This document shows, in pieces, positions 38,659 to 49,102 of a stretch of DNA of 57,885 bases. Where the stretch lies: the NCBI GenBank assembly GCA_020725025.1, contig DYFV01000028.1, positions 1-57,885 on the forward strand, written 5' to 3'. The translations under genes were made by a program, and so were the position numbers. The DNA is from Azoarcus sp. Lineage in GTDB: Bacteria > Pseudomonadota > Gammaproteobacteria > Burkholderiales > Rhodocyclaceae. Position 1 is the first letter of the stretch. Each line of letters opens with the position of its first letter. Under the pieces are notes generated by a model that was not told the DNA's origin, did no database searches, and saw only the letters and a program-made list of their open reading frames with translations.

Positions 38659-39084
38659 ATGGCTGAAGATACATTGCACAAGCAATTCCCGCCCTATGTT
38701 CCCGCCCCAGGCGAGGAATACATGAGCGAGAAGCAGCTGGCTCACTTCCGCGAGATGCTCGAGACCGTCAAGAAGGAGCTGATGGGCGACATCGAGCGCA
38801 CGGTGCACACGATGCAGGACGAGGCGACGGTGTTCGCCGACCCCAACGACCGCGCCAGCCAGGAATCGGACATCGCGCTGGAGCTGCGCAACCGCGATCG
38901 CGAGCGCAAGCTCATCAAGAAGATCAACGAGGCGCTGGGCCGCATCAACGCCGGCGAGTACGGCTACTGTGACAGCTGCGGCGTGGAGATCGGCCTGAAG
39001 CGCCTGGAGGCCCGCCCCACCGCCACGATGTGCATCGACTGCAAGACGCTGGAAGAAATGCGGGAGCGCCAGGTGGCCAAGTAA
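38659..39084 (+). CDS. dksA: RNA polymerase-binding transcription factor DksA
   Basis: The 141-residue product matches DksA throughout. The start region PGEEYMSEKQLAHFREML is standard, the coiled-coil tip carries acidic residues (D61, D64 in ADPNDRA), and the zinc site is CDSC (104-107) and CIDC (125-128). It enters the RNA polymerase secondary channel and, with ppGpp, lowers rRNA and raises amino-acid promoter activity. It is the first chromosomal protein gene after the tRNAs, with GGAAG upstream of the ATG. It is convergent with pnp and separated from it by a shared terminator. Confidence 0.97.
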   Translation: MAEDTLHKQFPPYVPAPGEEYMSEKQLAHFREMLETVKKELMGDIERTVHTMQDEATVFADPNDRASQESDIALELRNRDRERKLIKKINEALGRINAGEYGYCDSCGVEIGLKRLEARPTATMCIDCKTLEEMRERQVAK

Positions 39085-39132
39085 GGCCCCGGCATTTCGG
39101 TGACGGCCGGCTGCGCGAGCGGCCGACCCATG

Positions 39133-39165
39133 AAAAAAGGGACGCCACGGCGTCCCTTTCTTTTT
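39133..39165. terminator. Bidirectional terminator between dksA and pnp
   Basis: AAAGGGACGCC (39136-39146) pairs perfectly with GGCGTCCCTTT (39149-39159), with a two-base loop as written (in practice a smaller stem with a four-base loop). It is followed by C and TTTTT on the plus strand and, on the minus strand, by a T-run from the A-tract before the stem. It ends both convergent genes. Confidence 0.9.
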
Positions 39166-39180
39166 GCCCGAAGGCCCGGA

Positions 39181-41283
39181 TCAGCCGGCGTTCTGCTGCT
39201 CCAGCAGCGCCTTCATGCTCAGGCGGATCTTGCCGCGCTCGTCGGTCTCCAGGACCTTGACGCGCACCTGCTGGCCTTCCTTGACGTAGTCGGCGACGTT
39301 GTTCACCCGCTCGTTGGCGATCTGCGAGACGTGCAGCAGGCCATCGCGGCCCGGCAGGATGTTCACGATCGCACCGAAGTCGAGGAGCCGCACCACGGTG
39401 CCTTCGTAGACCTTGCCCACTTCCACCTCGGCGGTGATCGCCTCGATGCGCGCCTTGGCGTTCTGCGCGCCCTCCGCGCTTACCGAGGAGATGGTCACGC
39501 TGCCGTCGTCCTCGATTTCGATGACGGTGCCGGTTTCTTCCTGCAGCGCGCGGATCACCGCGCCGCCCTTGCCGATCACGTCGCGGATCTTCTCCGGGTT
39601 GATCTTCATGGTGATCATGCGCGGGGCGAACTCGGAGACTTCGCCGCGATGCGAGGCGAGCGCCTGCTTCATGAGACCCAGGATGTGCAGGCGGCCTTCC
39701 TTCGCCTGCGACAGCGCGACCTGCATGATCTCCTTGGTGATTCCCTGGATCTTGATGTCCATCTGTAGGGCGGTCACGCCCTGCTCGGTGCCGGCCACCT
39801 TGAAGTCCATGTCGCCGAGGTGGTCCTCGTCGCCCAGGATGTCGGTGAGTACCGCGAAGCGGTTGCCTTCCTTGATGAGACCCATGGCGATGCCCGCCAC
39901 GTGGGCCTTGAGGGGGACGCCGGCGTCCATCATGGCCAGCGAGCCGCCGCACACCGAAGCCATCGAGCTGGAGCCGTTCGACTCGGTGATCTCGGAGACC
40001 ACGCGCACGGTGTAGGAGAAGTCCTCCTCGGCGGGAAGCGCGGCCACCAGGGCGCGCTTGGCAAGCCGGCCGTGGCCCACTTCGCGGCGCTTGGTGACGC
40101 CCATGCGCCCGGTCTCGCCGGTGGAGAACGGCGGGAAGTTGTAGTGCAGCATGAACTTCTCGCGGTACTCGCCGGCGATCGCGTCGATGATCTGCTCGTC
40201 GCGGCCGGTACCGAGGGTGGCGATCACCAGGGCCTGGGTCTCGCCGCGGGTGAAGAGCGCCGAGCCATGGGTGCGCGGCAGCACGCCCACGCGGATGTCG
40301 ATCCCACGCACGGTGCGGGTGTCACGGCCGTCGATGCGCGGCTCGCCCGCGAGGATGCGGCTGCGCACGATCTCGGCTTCGAGGTTGTGGAAGATGTCTT
40401 TCAGCCCGTTGCCGGTGGGCGCCTCTTCCATCTCCGCGGTGATCGTGGCGATGGTGTTCTTGCGGATCTCGTTCACCCGCTCGGTGCGCGCCTGCTTGCT
40501 GGTGATGCGGAAGGCTTCCTCGAGCTGGGCACGGGCGAGCTCGTTCACGCGGGCGATCAGCGGCTCGTTGGGCGCGGGCGGCTGCCAGTCCCACTCGGGC
40601 TTGCCGGCGACCTCCACGAGCTCGTTGATGGCGCGGATGGCCGCCTGCATCTGCTGGTGGCCGAACACCACCGAGCCGAGCATCACTTCCTCGGAGAGCT
40701 CGTTGGCCTCGGACTCCACCATCAGCACGGCGGCCTCGGTGCCCGCCACCACCAGGTTGAGCTCGCTGGTCTTCAGCTGCTCGGTGGTCGGGTTGAGGAT
40801 GTACTCGCCGTTGGCGTAGCCCACGCGGCAGGCGCCGATCGGGCCGTTGAAGGGAATGCCGGAGATGGCGAGCGCCGCCGACGCGCCGATCATCGCCGGG
40901 ATGTCGGGATCGACGTCCGGGTTGAGCGAGAGCACGGTGACGATGACCTGCACTTCGTTGTAGAAGCCGTCCGGGAAGAGCGGGCGGATCGGACGGTCGA
41001 TCAGGCGCGAAGTCAGGGTTTCCTTCTCGGTGGGACGGCCCTCGCGCTTGAAGAAGCCGCCCGGAATACGGCCCGCTGCGTAGAACTTCTCGACGTAATC
41101 GACGGTGAGGGGGAAGAAATCCTGGCCGGGCTTGGCTTCCTTGGCGGCGACCACGGTCGCGAGCACCATGGTGTCGTCCATGTTGACGATGACGGCGCCA
41201 CCGGCCTGACGTGCGATTTCACCGGTTTCGAGGTGAACGGTGTGGGCGCCGTAGGCGAAAGTTTTCTTGATTGCGGTAGGCAA
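39181..41283 (-). CDS. pnp: Polyribonucleotide nucleotidyltransferase (PNPase)
   Basis: A 700-residue phosphorolytic 3'-5' exoribonuclease and degradosome component. Two RNase PH domains are separated by a helical linker; [40 protein letters not shown] starts the second one. The KH domain ([22 protein letters not shown]) and the S1 domain ([33 protein letters not shown]) follow. The likely start is TTG at 41283 (encoding [20 protein letters not shown]), with AGAGGA upstream, as in other bacteria that use a rare start for pnp; the ATG at 41322 would add 13 residues that look non-native. Downstream of rpsO. Confidence 0.97.
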   Translation of the reverse strand: MPTAIKKTFAYGAHTVHLETGEIARQAGGAVIVNMDDTMVLATVVAAKEAKPGQDFFPLTVDYVEKFYAAGRIPGGFFKREGRPTEKETLTSRLIDRPIRPLFPDGFYNEVQVIVTVLSLNPDVDPDIPAMIGASAALAISGIPFNGPIGACRVGYANGEYILNPTTEQLKTSELNLVVAGTEAAVLMVESEANELSEEVMLGSVVFGHQQMQAAIRAINELVEVAGKPEWDWQPPAPNEPLIARVNELARAQLEEAFRITSKQARTERVNEIRKNTIATITAEMEEAPTGNGLKDIFHNLEAEIVRSRILAGEPRIDGRDTRTVRGIDIRVGVLPRTHGSALFTRGETQALVIATLGTGRDEQIIDAIAGEYREKFMLHYNFPPFSTGETGRMGVTKRREVGHGRLAKRALVAALPAEEDFSYTVRVVSEITESNGSSSMASVCGGSLAMMDAGVPLKAHVAGIAMGLIKEGNRFAVLTDILGDEDHLGDMDFKVAGTEQGVTALQMDIKIQGITKEIMQVALSQAKEGRLHILGLMKQALASHRGEVSEFAPRMITMKINPEKIRDVIGKGGAVIRALQEETGTVIEIEDDGSVTISSVSAEGAQNAKARIEAITAEVEVGKVYEGTVVRLLDFGAIVNILPGRDGLLHVSQIANERVNNVADYVKEGQQVRVKVLETDERGKIRLSMKALLEQQNAG

Positions 41284-41350
41284 CTTGGTTTCCTCTCGGT
41301 AGACAGATGCAGCGGACGACAACTGCGATTTGGAACGAGCCCGACCCGTG

Positions 41351-41393
41351 AAAAAGCGAAGCCGGTGCGGCCCCTTTGGGCCCGCACCGGCTT
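41351..41393 (-). terminator. rpsO terminator / pnp leader hairpin
   Basis: AAGCCGGTGCGG (41359-41370) pairs perfectly with CCGCACCGGCTT (41382-41393). On the minus strand the stem is followed by CGCTTTTT. It lies between rpsO and pnp, where it ends rpsO transcripts and may also be an RNase processing site in the pnp leader. Confidence 0.8.
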
Positions 41394-41445
41394 GCTGGCT
41401 TAGCTTGCCCTTCGCGGCGCTGTCAGGCTCGACACGGCCGACGAC

Positions 41446-41715
41446 TTACTTGCGCAGGCCCAGACGCTCGATCAGGTTGCGGTAGCTGTCGGCGTTCTTG
41501 CCCTTCAGGTAGTCGAGCAGCTTGCGGCGCTGGCTGACCATCTTCAGCAGCCCACGACGCGAATGGTGATCCTTGGCGTTGGCCTTGAAGTGGCCGGTCA
41601 GGCCGTTGATTCGCGCGGTCAGCAGCGCGACTTGAACTTCAGGCGAGCCGGTGTCGCCTTGGGCGCGCTGAAAGTCGTTAACGATCTGCGCCTTGGTTGC
41701 GGTATCGAGAGCCAT
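41446..41715 (-). CDS. rpsO: Ribosomal protein S15
   Basis: An 89-residue protein of exactly the normal S15 length. The central block [52 protein letters not shown] is the classic S15 signature, which binds 16S rRNA near helix 22 and starts platform assembly. ATG 41715 gives [11 protein letters not shown], the usual N-terminus; the longer ORF start is not used. It lies upstream of pnp, the common arrangement in bacteria. Confidence 0.98.
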   Translation of the reverse strand: MALDTATKAQIVNDFQRAQGDTGSPEVQVALLTARINGLTGHFKANAKDHHSRRGLLKMVSQRRKLLDYLKGKNADSYRNLIERLGLRK

Positions 41716-41790
41716 GTGTGTAGTTACTCTTTTCGTTCTGCCAATCAGAAGCGGTGGATTATACCCAACGCGGAAGGTGAAACTCAATCA

Positions 41791-42720
41791 TTATCCGGCC
41801 TGAACGACCGTTTCCGGGGTCGCGACGAGGCGTTTTGGCGACACACGCCCCCGACCGTCGCTTTCCGCCAGCCCGAGGAAGCGCCGCTGGGCGTAGATCC
41901 GCAGCAAGCCCTCGGGCGCGTTCGGCACGGCCACCCCCTGTCCGTGCAGGATGGCGCGGGCGGCCAGCGGATCGAGCTCGACAGCCGGCAGGTGCGCGAC
42001 CAGCGCGTCGACCGGCGCGAGAAGCCCCGCCCGCGCCTCGATGGGTGCGGCCTCGAGCGAGGGGAGGCTCACCGCCGACGCCACCTCGAACGGACCGATC
42101 CGCGTACGCCGAAGCGCCGACAGATGCGCGCCGCAGCCGAGCGCGCGGCCGAGGTCGATCGCCAGGGTGCGGATGTAGGTGCCCTTGCTGCACCGGACGC
42201 GGATGCGGAAGCGCTCGGCCTCGGCGTCGACGAGCTCCAGGGCGTGGACGGTCACCCTGCGCGGCGCGCGCTCGAGCTCGATCCCGTCTCGGGCGTACTC
42301 GTAGAGCGGCTTGCCGGCGACTTTCAGCGCCGAGTACATGGGCGGCACCTGCTCGATCTCGCCGCGGAACGCCTCGAGCGCGCGCTCGATCGCCTCGCGG
42401 CTCACCGCCACGGGAGCGGTCGCGATCCGCTTTCCTTCCGCATCGCCGGTGTCGGTCTCGACCCCGAGTTGCACCGTGGCCTCGTAGCCCTTGTCGGCGT
42501 CGAGCAGCATCTGCGAGAACTTGGTGGCCTCGCCGAAGGTGAGCGGGAGGAGCCCCGTCGCCATCGGGTCGAGGGTGCCGGTATGACCGGCCTTGGCCGC
42601 CTCGAGGAGGCGCTTGGCCGTCTGCAGGGCACCGTTGGAGCTCATGCCCTGGGGCTTGTCGAGCAGCAGCACGCCGTCGACCGCGCGCCGCGGCCGTTTC
42701 TGTTGCCGGAGAGGATTCAA
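41791..42720 (-). CDS. truB: tRNA pseudouridine(55) synthase TruB
   Basis: The 309-residue product has the TruB catalytic motif AGHTGTLDPMATGLLP, with the nucleophilic Asp51, preceded by DGVLLLDKPQGMSSN. The TruB C-terminal PUA-like part (about 240-309) ends with ILHGQGVAVPNAPEGLLRIYAQRRFLGLAE. It modifies U55 in the T-arm of tRNAs. Last gene of the rimP-nusA-infB-rbfA-truB operon, seven bases after rbfA. Confidence 0.97.
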   Translation of the reverse strand: MNPLRQQKRPRRAVDGVLLLDKPQGMSSNGALQTAKRLLEAAKAGHTGTLDPMATGLLPLTFGEATKFSQMLLDADKGYEATVQLGVETDTGDAEGKRIATAPVAVSREAIERALEAFRGEIEQVPPMYSALKVAGKPLYEYARDGIELERAPRRVTVHALELVDAEAERFRIRVRCSKGTYIRTLAIDLGRALGCGAHLSALRRTRIGPFEVASAVSLPSLEAAPIEARAGLLAPVDALVAHLPAVELDPLAARAILHGQGVAVPNAPEGLLRIYAQRRFLGLAESDGRGRVSPKRLVATPETVVQAG

Positions 42721-42727
42721 AGCGGAA

Positions 42728-43111
42728 TCAGCTTTCGGGATCGTCTTCGCGCCGCGCGTTGTCCTCGCGCACGGCCTCGTCGATCAGCTTGGACATGCGG
42801 CTGCCCCGCTCCACCGACGCGTCGTAGTGGAAGTGCAGCTCGGGGGTGGTGTGGATGCGCACGCGGCGACCGAGCTCGCGGCGCAGGAAGCCGCTCGCCC
42901 GGCGCAGGCCCGCGAGGATCTCATCCAGTCCCTCCTCGCCCTTCATCGAGGTGAAGAACACCTTGGCGTGGGCATAGTCGGGGCTGATCTCGACGTCGGT
43001 CAGGGTGATGAACCCCACGCGGGGGTCCTTCACCTCCAACCGGATCAGCTCGGCCAGTTCGCGCCGGATCTGCTCGGCCACGCGCTGGCTGCGGGAAAAC
43101 TCCTTCGGCAT
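42728..43111 (-). CDS. rbfA: Ribosome-binding factor A
   Basis: The 127-residue product is a KH-like protein that binds the 30S subunit during late maturation. The N-terminus SRSQRVAEQIRRELAELI and DPRVGFITLTDVEISPDYAHAKVFF are highly conserved in RbfA, with HTTPELHFHYDASVERGSRMSKLIDEA at the end of the domain. It lies directly after infB (gap of four bases) and before truB. Confidence 0.97.
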   Translation of the reverse strand: MPKEFSRSQRVAEQIRRELAELIRLEVKDPRVGFITLTDVEISPDYAHAKVFFTSMKGEEGLDEILAGLRRASGFLRRELGRRVRIHTTPELHFHYDASVERGSRMSKLIDEAVREDNARREDDPES

Positions 43112-43115
43112 CGTC

Positions 43116-45941
43116 TTATAGCGTCCGGGCGATTTCCTGGATCTCGAAGATCTCCAGCTGGTCGCCTTCCTGGACGTCGTTGAAGTTCTTGATGGACAGG
43201 CCGCATTCGAAGCCCGACTTCACTTCCTTCACATCGTCCTTGAAACGCTTGAGCGACTCGAGCTCCCCGCTGTGGACCACCACGTGGTTGCGCAGCACGC
43301 GCACCAGCGCGTTGCGGCGGACCAGGCCTTCCAGCACGTAGCAGCCCGCCACGGCACCGACCTTCGGAACGCGGAACACCTGGCGCACCTCCACCAGTCC
43401 GATCACGTTCTCGCGCCGCTCCGGGGCGAGCAGGCCGGACAGAGCCGCCTTCACCTCGTCGACCGCGTCGTAGATGATGTTGTAGTAGCGGAGGTCCACC
43501 CCGAAGGTTTCGGCCAGCTTGCGCGCACCGGCATCGGCCCGCGTGTTGAAGCCGATCACCACGGCGCCCGAAGCCTGCGCCAGGTTGATGTCCGACTCGG
43601 AGATGGCACCCACCGCGGCATGGATGACGTTCACCCGCACCTCGTCGGTCGAGAGCTTGGTGAGCGCCTGCACCAGCGCTTCCTGGGAGCCCTGCACGTC
43701 GGCCTTGACGATGAGCGGCAGGGTCTTGACCTCGCCCTCGGCCATCTGGTCGAACATGCTCTCGAGCTTCGCCGCCTGCTGCTTGGCCAGCTTGACGTCG
43801 CGGAATTTGCCCTGGCGGAAGAGCGCGATCTCCCGCGCCTTCTTCTCGTCGGCGAGCACGATGGCTTCGTCGCCGGCTGCCGGCACGTCGGACAGACCCA
43901 GGATCTCCACCGGAATCGAGGGCCCGGCTTCATCGATCGGCTTGCCGTTCTCGTCCAGCATCGCGCGGATGCGGCCGAAAGTCGCGCCCACCAGCATGAC
44001 GTCGCCTTTGCGCAGCGTACCCGACTGCACCAGCATGGTCGCCACCGGGCCGCGCCCCTTGTCCAGGCGGGCCTCGATGATGATGCCCTTGGCCGGCGTC
44101 TCCACCGGCGCCGTGAGCTCGAGCACCTCGGCCTGCAGCAGCACCGCCTCGAGCAGCTCGTCGATGCCCGTGCCGGTCTTGGCCGACACGTGGCAGAACA
44201 TGACGTCGCCGCCGTACTCCTCGGGCAGCACGCCTTCGGACACCAGCTCCTGCTTCACCCGCTCGGGGTTCGCTTCGGGCTTGTCGATCTTGTTCACCGC
44301 CACCACCAGGGGCACGTTGGCCGCCTTGGCGTGGTGGATGGCCTCCCGCGTCTGCGGCATCACGCCGTCGTCCGCCGCCACCACCAGGATGACGATGTCG
44401 GTCGCCTTGGCACCCCGCGCACGCATCGCGGTAAAGGCCTCGTGGCCCGGGGTATCGAGGAAGGTCACCGTGCCGCGCGGGGTCTCCACGTGGTAGGCGC
44501 CGATGTGCTGGGTGATACCGCCGGCCTCGCCCGCCGCCACCTTCGCGGTACGGATGTAGTCGAGCAGCGAGGTCTTGCCGTGGTCGACGTGACCCATGAC
44601 GGTCACGACCGGCGCACGCGGCTCGGACTCGGCCTCCGCGAGCGCTTCCGCTGCGGTCTCCAGGAAGGCGTCCGGGTCGTCGAGCTTGGCGGCGAAGGCC
44701 TTGTGGCCCATCTCCTCCACCACGATCATCGCGGTTTCCTGGTCGAGCACCTGGTTGATGGTCACCATGGAGCCCATCTTCATGAGCACCTTGATGACCT
44801 CGGCCGCCTTCACCGCCATCTTGTGGGCGAGATCGGCGACGGTGATCGTCTCGGGGACGTGGACTTCGCGGATGATCGGCTCGGCCGGCGCCTGGAAGTG
44901 CTTCTGGTCTTCGTGACCGCCACGGCCGTGACGGCCGCCGCCGCGGGCACCTCGCCAGGACGAGGTGGCGCCCACCTCACCGCGGGTCTTGAGGCCGCGC
45001 CGCTTGCCGGCCTCGGCCGCGCCGTCGCCGCGCGCACCGCGCTTGGCATCCTTGGCACCGGCCTTGTCATCGGCCTTGGCCGGGCGATGCAGCGTACCGC
45101 TCGGCGCGGCCTTGCCGGCGGCCGGCGCCGTTGCCGCCTCGGCGCGCTTCTCGGCCTCGGCACGCGCACGGGCCTCCTCCTCGGCGCGACGACGCGCCTC
45201 GGCGGCGGCGCGGGCAGCCGCCTCGCGCTCCTGCTTGGCCTTGAGATCGGCCAGCTGACGCGCCCGCAGTTCCTCGTGGCGACGCGCCTCGGCTTCGCGC
45301 GCAGCGCGCTCTTCCTCCGAGAGGATGGACACGCGAGGTGCCGGCTGGCGCGGCTGATCCGCTGCCCCGGCCCCCTCGACCATTTCCTCGGCCACCGGCT
45401 CCTCGACGGCGGGCTCCGGCTCGGGCTCTGGCTCTGGCACGGGCTCGGGTTCAGGCTCGGGCGATGCCACCGGCTCGGGTTCGGGCTCGGGTTCCGCTTC
45501 CACGGGAGCCGGCTCGGGAACGGGCTCCACCACCGGGGCGGGGGCGGGAGCCGGCGCAGCTTCGGCCACAGGCGCCTGCACCGCCTCGAGCGCCTCCTCC
45601 TCGGCGGCACTCGCCTCGACCATGCCCGCCTCGGGAATGAGTTCGTCGCGCTTCACGAAGACGCGCTTCTTGCGCACTTCCACCTGCACGGTGCGGGCAC
45701 GCCCCGAGGAGTCCGTCGCGCGGATCTCGGAGGTCTGCTTGCGCGTGAGCGTGATCTTGCCCTTGGGCTGGGTCTCGCCGTGGGACCGACGCAGGTACTC
45801 GAGCAGACGCGCCTTGTCCTGTTCGGAAAGCAGGTCATCGGTGCCGGCCTTTACCACGCCGGCCTTGTGCAACTGCTCGAGCAGCACCGCAGCCGGCATC
45901 CGAAGTTCACCGGCAAACTGGTTTACGCTCATCTGTTCCAT
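43116..45941 (-). CDS. infB: Translation initiation factor IF-2
   Basis: The 941-residue GTPase places initiator tRNA on the ribosome. The N-terminal IF2-N domain ([23 protein letters not shown]) starts the protein. Then comes a long charged linker with an EPEP repeat tract (about 125-200) and arginine/alanine-rich stretches. The G domain has GHVDHGKT at about 447-454, DTPGHEAF and NKIDKPEAN, followed by domains II to IV. The ATG at 45941 has GGGAGGG eight bases upstream. It lies 13 bases after nusA in the standard operon order. Confidence 0.97.
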   Translation of the reverse strand: MEQMSVNQFAGELRMPAAVLLEQLHKAGVVKAGTDDLLSEQDKARLLEYLRRSHGETQPKGKITLTRKQTSEIRATDSSGRARTVQVEVRKKRVFVKRDELIPEAGMVEASAAEEEALEAVQAPVAEAAPAPAPAPVVEPVPEPAPVEAEPEPEPEPVASPEPEPEPVPEPEPEPEPAVEEPVAEEMVEGAGAADQPRQPAPRVSILSEEERAAREAEARRHEELRARQLADLKAKQEREAAARAAAEARRRAEEEARARAEAEKRAEAATAPAAGKAAPSGTLHRPAKADDKAGAKDAKRGARGDGAAEAGKRRGLKTRGEVGATSSWRGARGGGRHGRGGHEDQKHFQAPAEPIIREVHVPETITVADLAHKMAVKAAEVIKVLMKMGSMVTINQVLDQETAMIVVEEMGHKAFAAKLDDPDAFLETAAEALAEAESEPRAPVVTVMGHVDHGKTSLLDYIRTAKVAAGEAGGITQHIGAYHVETPRGTVTFLDTPGHEAFTAMRARGAKATDIVILVVAADDGVMPQTREAIHHAKAANVPLVVAVNKIDKPEANPERVKQELVSEGVLPEEYGGDVMFCHVSAKTGTGIDELLEAVLLQAEVLELTAPVETPAKGIIIEARLDKGRGPVATMLVQSGTLRKGDVMLVGATFGRIRAMLDENGKPIDEAGPSIPVEILGLSDVPAAGDEAIVLADEKKAREIALFRQGKFRDVKLAKQQAAKLESMFDQMAEGEVKTLPLIVKADVQGSQEALVQALTKLSTDEVRVNVIHAAVGAISESDINLAQASGAVVIGFNTRADAGARKLAETFGVDLRYYNIIYDAVDEVKAALSGLLAPERRENVIGLVEVRQVFRVPKVGAVAGCYVLEGLVRRNALVRVLRNHVVVHSGELESLKRFKDDVKEVKSGFECGLSIKNFNDVQEGDQLEIFEIQEIARTL

Positions 45942-45954
45942 CGACGCCCTCCCA

Positions 45955-47430
45955 TCATTCCTCGAACCAGTGCGCTCGCGCGAGCGAGATCAGGTTGCTG
46001 GCTCGTTCTTGTTCGATTCCGGCGAGCTCCACGAGCTCATCGACCGCGAGGTCGGCCAGATCGTCACGCGTGCGTACGCCGTGCGCGGCGAGCTTCGCCG
46101 CCAGCGGCTTGTCCATGCCTTCCAGGCTGAGCAGATCCTCGGAGACGTTCTCCAGCTGCTCCTCGGTCACGATGGCCTCGGTGAGCAGCACGTTGCGCGC
46201 ACGGTTGCGCAGCTCGTTCACCGTCTCCTCGTCGAAGGCCTCGATCTCGAGCATCTCCGCCAGGGGCACGTAGGCGACCTCCTCCAGCGACGAGAAGCCC
46301 TCGTCGATGAGGATGTCGGCGAGCTCCTCGTCCACATCCAGCTTGGACATGAACAGCTCGCGCAGCTCCTGGCGCTCGGCCCCGCTCTTGCGGGCCGACT
46401 CTTCCTCGCTCATGAGGTTGATCGTCCAGCCGGTGAGCTCGGAAGCGAGCTTCACGTTCTGGCCGTTGCGCCCGATGGCGATCGCCAGGTTGTTCTCGTC
46501 GACCACCACATCCATGCTGTGGCTCTCTTCGTCCACCACGATCGAGACCACCTCGGCCGGCTGCAGCGCGGCGATCACGAACTGCGCGGGGTCGGGGGAC
46601 CACACGATGATGTCGATCTGCTCGCCGGCGATCTCGTTGCGTACCGCGGTCACGCGCGAGCCGCGCAGGCCCACGCAGGTACCGATCGGGTCGATGCGCG
46701 GATCCTTCGACTGCACTGCGATCTTCGCCCGCAGGCCGGGGTCGCGGGCGCAGGCCTTGACTTCCAGCAGGCCGTCCTCGATCTCGGGCACCTCGAGCTC
46801 GAAGAGCTTGCCGAGGAACTCCGGCGCCGTCCGCGACAGGATGAGTTGCGGGCCGCGCGCGCCGCGGTCGATCCGCAGCAGGTAGGCCTTCACCCGATCG
46901 CCCACCCGCAGATTCTCGCGCGGAATCATCTGGTCGCGCGGTATCACGGCCTCGAGCCGCCCTACCTCGATGATGGCGTTGCCGCGCTCCATGCGTTTGA
47001 TCGAGCCGGAAACGAGGTGTTCCTTCCGCTCCAGGAAGTCGTTCAGGATCTGCTCGCGCTCGGCGTCGCGGATGCGCTGCAGGATCACCTGCTTGGCCGC
47101 CTGGGCGCCGATACGGCCGAAGTCGATGGGCTCGAGAGGCTCCTCGATGTACTCGCCGAGCTGGATGTCCGCATTGATCTCGCGAGCGTCGATGATGCCC
47201 ATTTCGGCCTCGTCGTTCACGACCTCTTCGTCGGGCATGACGAGCCAGCGGCGATACGACTCGTAGTCGCCGGTCTCGCGATCGATCGTGACGCGCACGT
47301 CCGCGTCGTCATGGATACGCTTCTTGGTCGCGGAGGCGAGCGCCGACTCCAGTGCGCCGAACACGATGTCCTTGGCCACATTCTTCTCGCGCGCCAGCGC
47401 ATCCACAAGCAGCAGTATTTCGCGGCTCAT
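45955..47430 (-). CDS. nusA: Transcription termination/antitermination protein NusA
   Basis: The 491-residue product has the NusA domain order: an N-terminal domain binding RNA polymerase ([32 protein letters not shown]), S1 (about 135-200, [24 protein letters not shown]), two KH domains, and two C-terminal helix-hairpin acidic repeats ([26 protein letters not shown] and [28 protein letters not shown]), as in proteobacterial NusA. It sets pausing and antitermination. It follows rimP closely. Confidence 0.97.
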   Translation of the reverse strand: MSREILLLVDALAREKNVAKDIVFGALESALASATKKRIHDDADVRVTIDRETGDYESYRRWLVMPDEEVVNDEAEMGIIDAREINADIQLGEYIEEPLEPIDFGRIGAQAAKQVILQRIRDAEREQILNDFLERKEHLVSGSIKRMERGNAIIEVGRLEAVIPRDQMIPRENLRVGDRVKAYLLRIDRGARGPQLILSRTAPEFLGKLFELEVPEIEDGLLEVKACARDPGLRAKIAVQSKDPRIDPIGTCVGLRGSRVTAVRNEIAGEQIDIIVWSPDPAQFVIAALQPAEVVSIVVDEESHSMDVVVDENNLAIAIGRNGQNVKLASELTGWTINLMSEEESARKSGAERQELRELFMSKLDVDEELADILIDEGFSSLEEVAYVPLAEMLEIEAFDEETVNELRNRARNVLLTEAIVTEEQLENVSEDLLSLEGMDKPLAAKLAAHGVRTRDDLADLAVDELVELAGIEQERASNLISLARAHWFEE

Positions 47431-47451
47431 CTACTCAAAACCTCCGAATGC

Positions 47452-47880
47452 TCAAAACCTGGGTACCAGGCGTGCCTTTTCGATTTCGTCGAAGGGGAAG
47501 GACACGTCGCCCTTCTCGGTGCGCAGCCGCACCTCGCCCTCGACCACACCTTCGAGCACCCCGACGAAGTTCCGTTGACTGCCGATCGGCATGCGCAGGC
47601 GCACTTGCACATCACTGCCGGCGAATCGCTCAAAATCACCCATCTTCTTCAGCGGCCGGTCGAGACCGGGCGAGGAAACTTCGAGGCGGTCGTAATCGAC
47701 GTTCTCGACCTCGAACACGCGCGTGAGCTGATTGCTCACCGTGGCGCAATCGTCCACTGTGACGCCGCGCTCGATGTCGATGAAGACGCGTATCAGACGC
47801 CCCTTCGGCGACATCTCGAGGTCGACCAGCTCGAAACCGAGCCCACTCACGACCTGCTCAACCAGACGCTCGAAGTCCAT
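47452..47880 (-). CDS. rimP: Ribosome maturation factor RimP
   Basis: A 142-residue protein from ATG 47880 (DFERLVEQVVSGLGFELVDLEMSPKGRLIRVFIDIERGVTVDDCATVSNQLTRVFEV). The RVFIDxxxGVTVDDC block is diagnostic of RimP. It helps S12/S19-region assembly of the 30S subunit. An in-frame GTG at 47892 would begin inside the T-tract of the attenuator, so the ATG is preferred. The next gene, nusA, starts 21 bases after its stop. Confidence 0.95.
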   Translation of the reverse strand: MDFERLVEQVVSGLGFELVDLEMSPKGRLIRVFIDIERGVTVDDCATVSNQLTRVFEVENVDYDRLEVSSPGLDRPLKKMGDFERFAGSDVQVRLRMPIGSQRNFVGVLEGVVEGEVRLRTEKGDVSFPFDEIEKARLVPRF

Positions 47881-47891
47881 TTCCAAGCCCA

Positions 47892-47918
47892 CAAATAAAA
47901 AATGGGCGAAAGCCCATC
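47892..47918 (-). terminator. Attenuator-like terminator directly upstream of rimP
   Basis: GCCCAT (plus 47912-47917) pairs with ATGGGC (47902-47907) around a GAAA loop as read on the plus strand, and on the minus strand the stem is followed by TTTTTTATTTG. It lies between the promoter at 47976-48004 and the rimP start, about 50-85 bases into the leader, so it can cut short transcripts of the whole rimP-nusA-infB operon. Confidence 0.7.
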
Positions 47919-47975
47919 CCTGTTGATCTCAACCGGAAACCACAAGTCCGAAATCAGTCCTGCCAAAGCCACGAG

Positions 47976-48004
47976 ATTATAACCTCGCGGGCCGAATGAG
48001 GCAA
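47976..48004 (-). promoter_or_regulatory. Promoter of the rimP-nusA-infB-rbfA-truB operon
   Basis: On the minus strand TTGCCT (47999-48004) and TATAAT (47976-47981) are separated by exactly 17 bases. The -10 is perfect and the -35 matches 4 of 6 positions. It lies about 95 bases upstream of rimP and downstream of the rluB terminator. Confidence 0.8.
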
Positions 48005-48021
48005 TTGTGAATCAAAGACGG

Positions 48022-48058
48022 GCCCCCGGCGGCACGCGCATGGCATGCCGCCGGGGGC
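48022..48058 (-). terminator. rluB terminator-like hairpin
   Basis: A 13-bp perfect stem (48022-48034 with 48046-48058, GCCCCC...GGGGGC arms) with an 11-base loop lies right after the rluB stop. The following minus-strand sequence has only CTTT, so the T-tract is weak. Confidence 0.6.
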
Positions 48059-48079
48059 TGAATGGGAAACGTCGCCAGC

Positions 48080-49102
48080 TCAGCCGGTCGACGACCGTCC
48101 CCGCGGCACGGTGCGGTGCAGGCGTGTCTTGCGGGCCTGCTCGCCGGCGCCGGCCGGTCGGCGCTGCGGCACCGGCAGCCCTGCCAGCACGCAGGCCTCC
48201 GCCTCCGGCATCTCCATCCACATGCCCCGCTTCAGGCGCGAGGGCAGCGTGACCGGACCGTAGCGCACGCGCATCAGGCGGCTCACGGTAAGCCCCACCG
48301 CCTCGAACATCCGTCGGACCTCGCGGTTACGCCCTTCGGAGAGGGTGACGCGATACCAGTGGTTCGCGCCCTCGCCACCCTCGTCCGAAATGCTCGTGAA
48401 GCGCGCCGGACCGTCCTCGAGCTGGATGCCGCTCTTCAGGGACTCGAGCTGCTCGTCGGTGAGCTGACCGAGGAGGCGCACCGCGTACTCCCTTTCGAGC
48501 TCGTAGCGGGGATGCATGAGGCGATTGGCGAGCGTGCCGTCGTCGGTGAAGAGCAGCAGGCCCGAGGTATTGAAGTCGAGCCGCCCCACCGCGATCCAGC
48601 GCCCCTTGCGCAGGATCGGCAGGCGTTCGAACACAGTCGGGCGGCCTTCCGGGTCTTCGCGCGAGACGATCTCTCCCTCGGGCTTGTGGTAGATCAGCAC
48701 CCGCGGCGAGCGCTGGGTGAAGCGCAGGGGAATCAGCTTGCCGTTGTACTTGACGCGATCGCCCGGGCCGATCTTCTGGCCGAGCTCGGCCGGCATACCG
48801 TTCACCGAGATGCGCCCGGCGACGACCCACTCCTCGATCTCGCGGCGCGAGCCGATGCCGATGCGGGCGAGCACCTTCTGCAGGCGCTCCGGCTCGGCGA
48901 AGACGGCGTCGGGCTGACGCGGGCGTCCGGGCACCGGCGCCCGCGGCGGACGCGCACGCCGCCCCTCGACCACGCCCAGCGCGGACTCGTGGGCATCCGG
49001 GCGCAGCGCCGGATTGCCGCGCGGGCCGCCCCCGCGCGCGCCTTCAGCCTTCGGTTTCGTCGGCGGCCGCAGCGGCCGCCTCGATTTCTTTGGTGTCGAC
49101 AA
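48080..49102 (-). CDS. rluB: 23S rRNA pseudouridine(2605) synthase RluB
   Basis: The 340-residue product has a disordered, arginine-rich N-terminal 65 residues, an S4-like RNA-binding domain ([29 protein letters not shown]), and the RsuA/RluB catalytic block with [14 protein letters not shown] (Asp176). [27 protein letters not shown] follows. It overlaps scpB by 59 bases, which is large. It modifies helix 89-92 region pseudouridine in 23S rRNA (family knowledge). Confidence 0.93.
   Translation of the reverse strand: MSTPKKSRRPLRPPTKPKAEGARGGGPRGNPALRPDAHESALGVVEGRRARPPRAPVPGRPRQPDAVFAEPERLQKVLARIGIGSRREIEEWVVAGRISVNGMPAELGQKIGPGDRVKYNGKLIPLRFTQRSPRVLIYHKPEGEIVSREDPEGRPTVFERLPILRKGRWIAVGRLDFNTSGLLLFTDDGTLANRLMHPRYELEREYAVRLLGQLTDEQLESLKSGIQLEDGPARFTSISDEGGEGANHWYRVTLSEGRNREVRRMFEAVGLTVSRLMRVRYGPVTLPSRLKRGMWMEMPEAEACVLAGLPVPQRRPAGAGEQARKTRLHRTVPRGRSSTG

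Noticed and set aside
45380..45560. Possible micro-repeat or CRISPR-like array opposite infB
   Set aside because: It is the codon-level repeat of the Glu-Pro tract in the IF-2 linker; no spacers or conserved repeat length.
43272..46130. Plus-strand ORF of 952 residues opposite infB
   Set aside because: Histidine/leucine/arginine-rich shadow of infB codons; no known domain, and infB on the other strand is certain.
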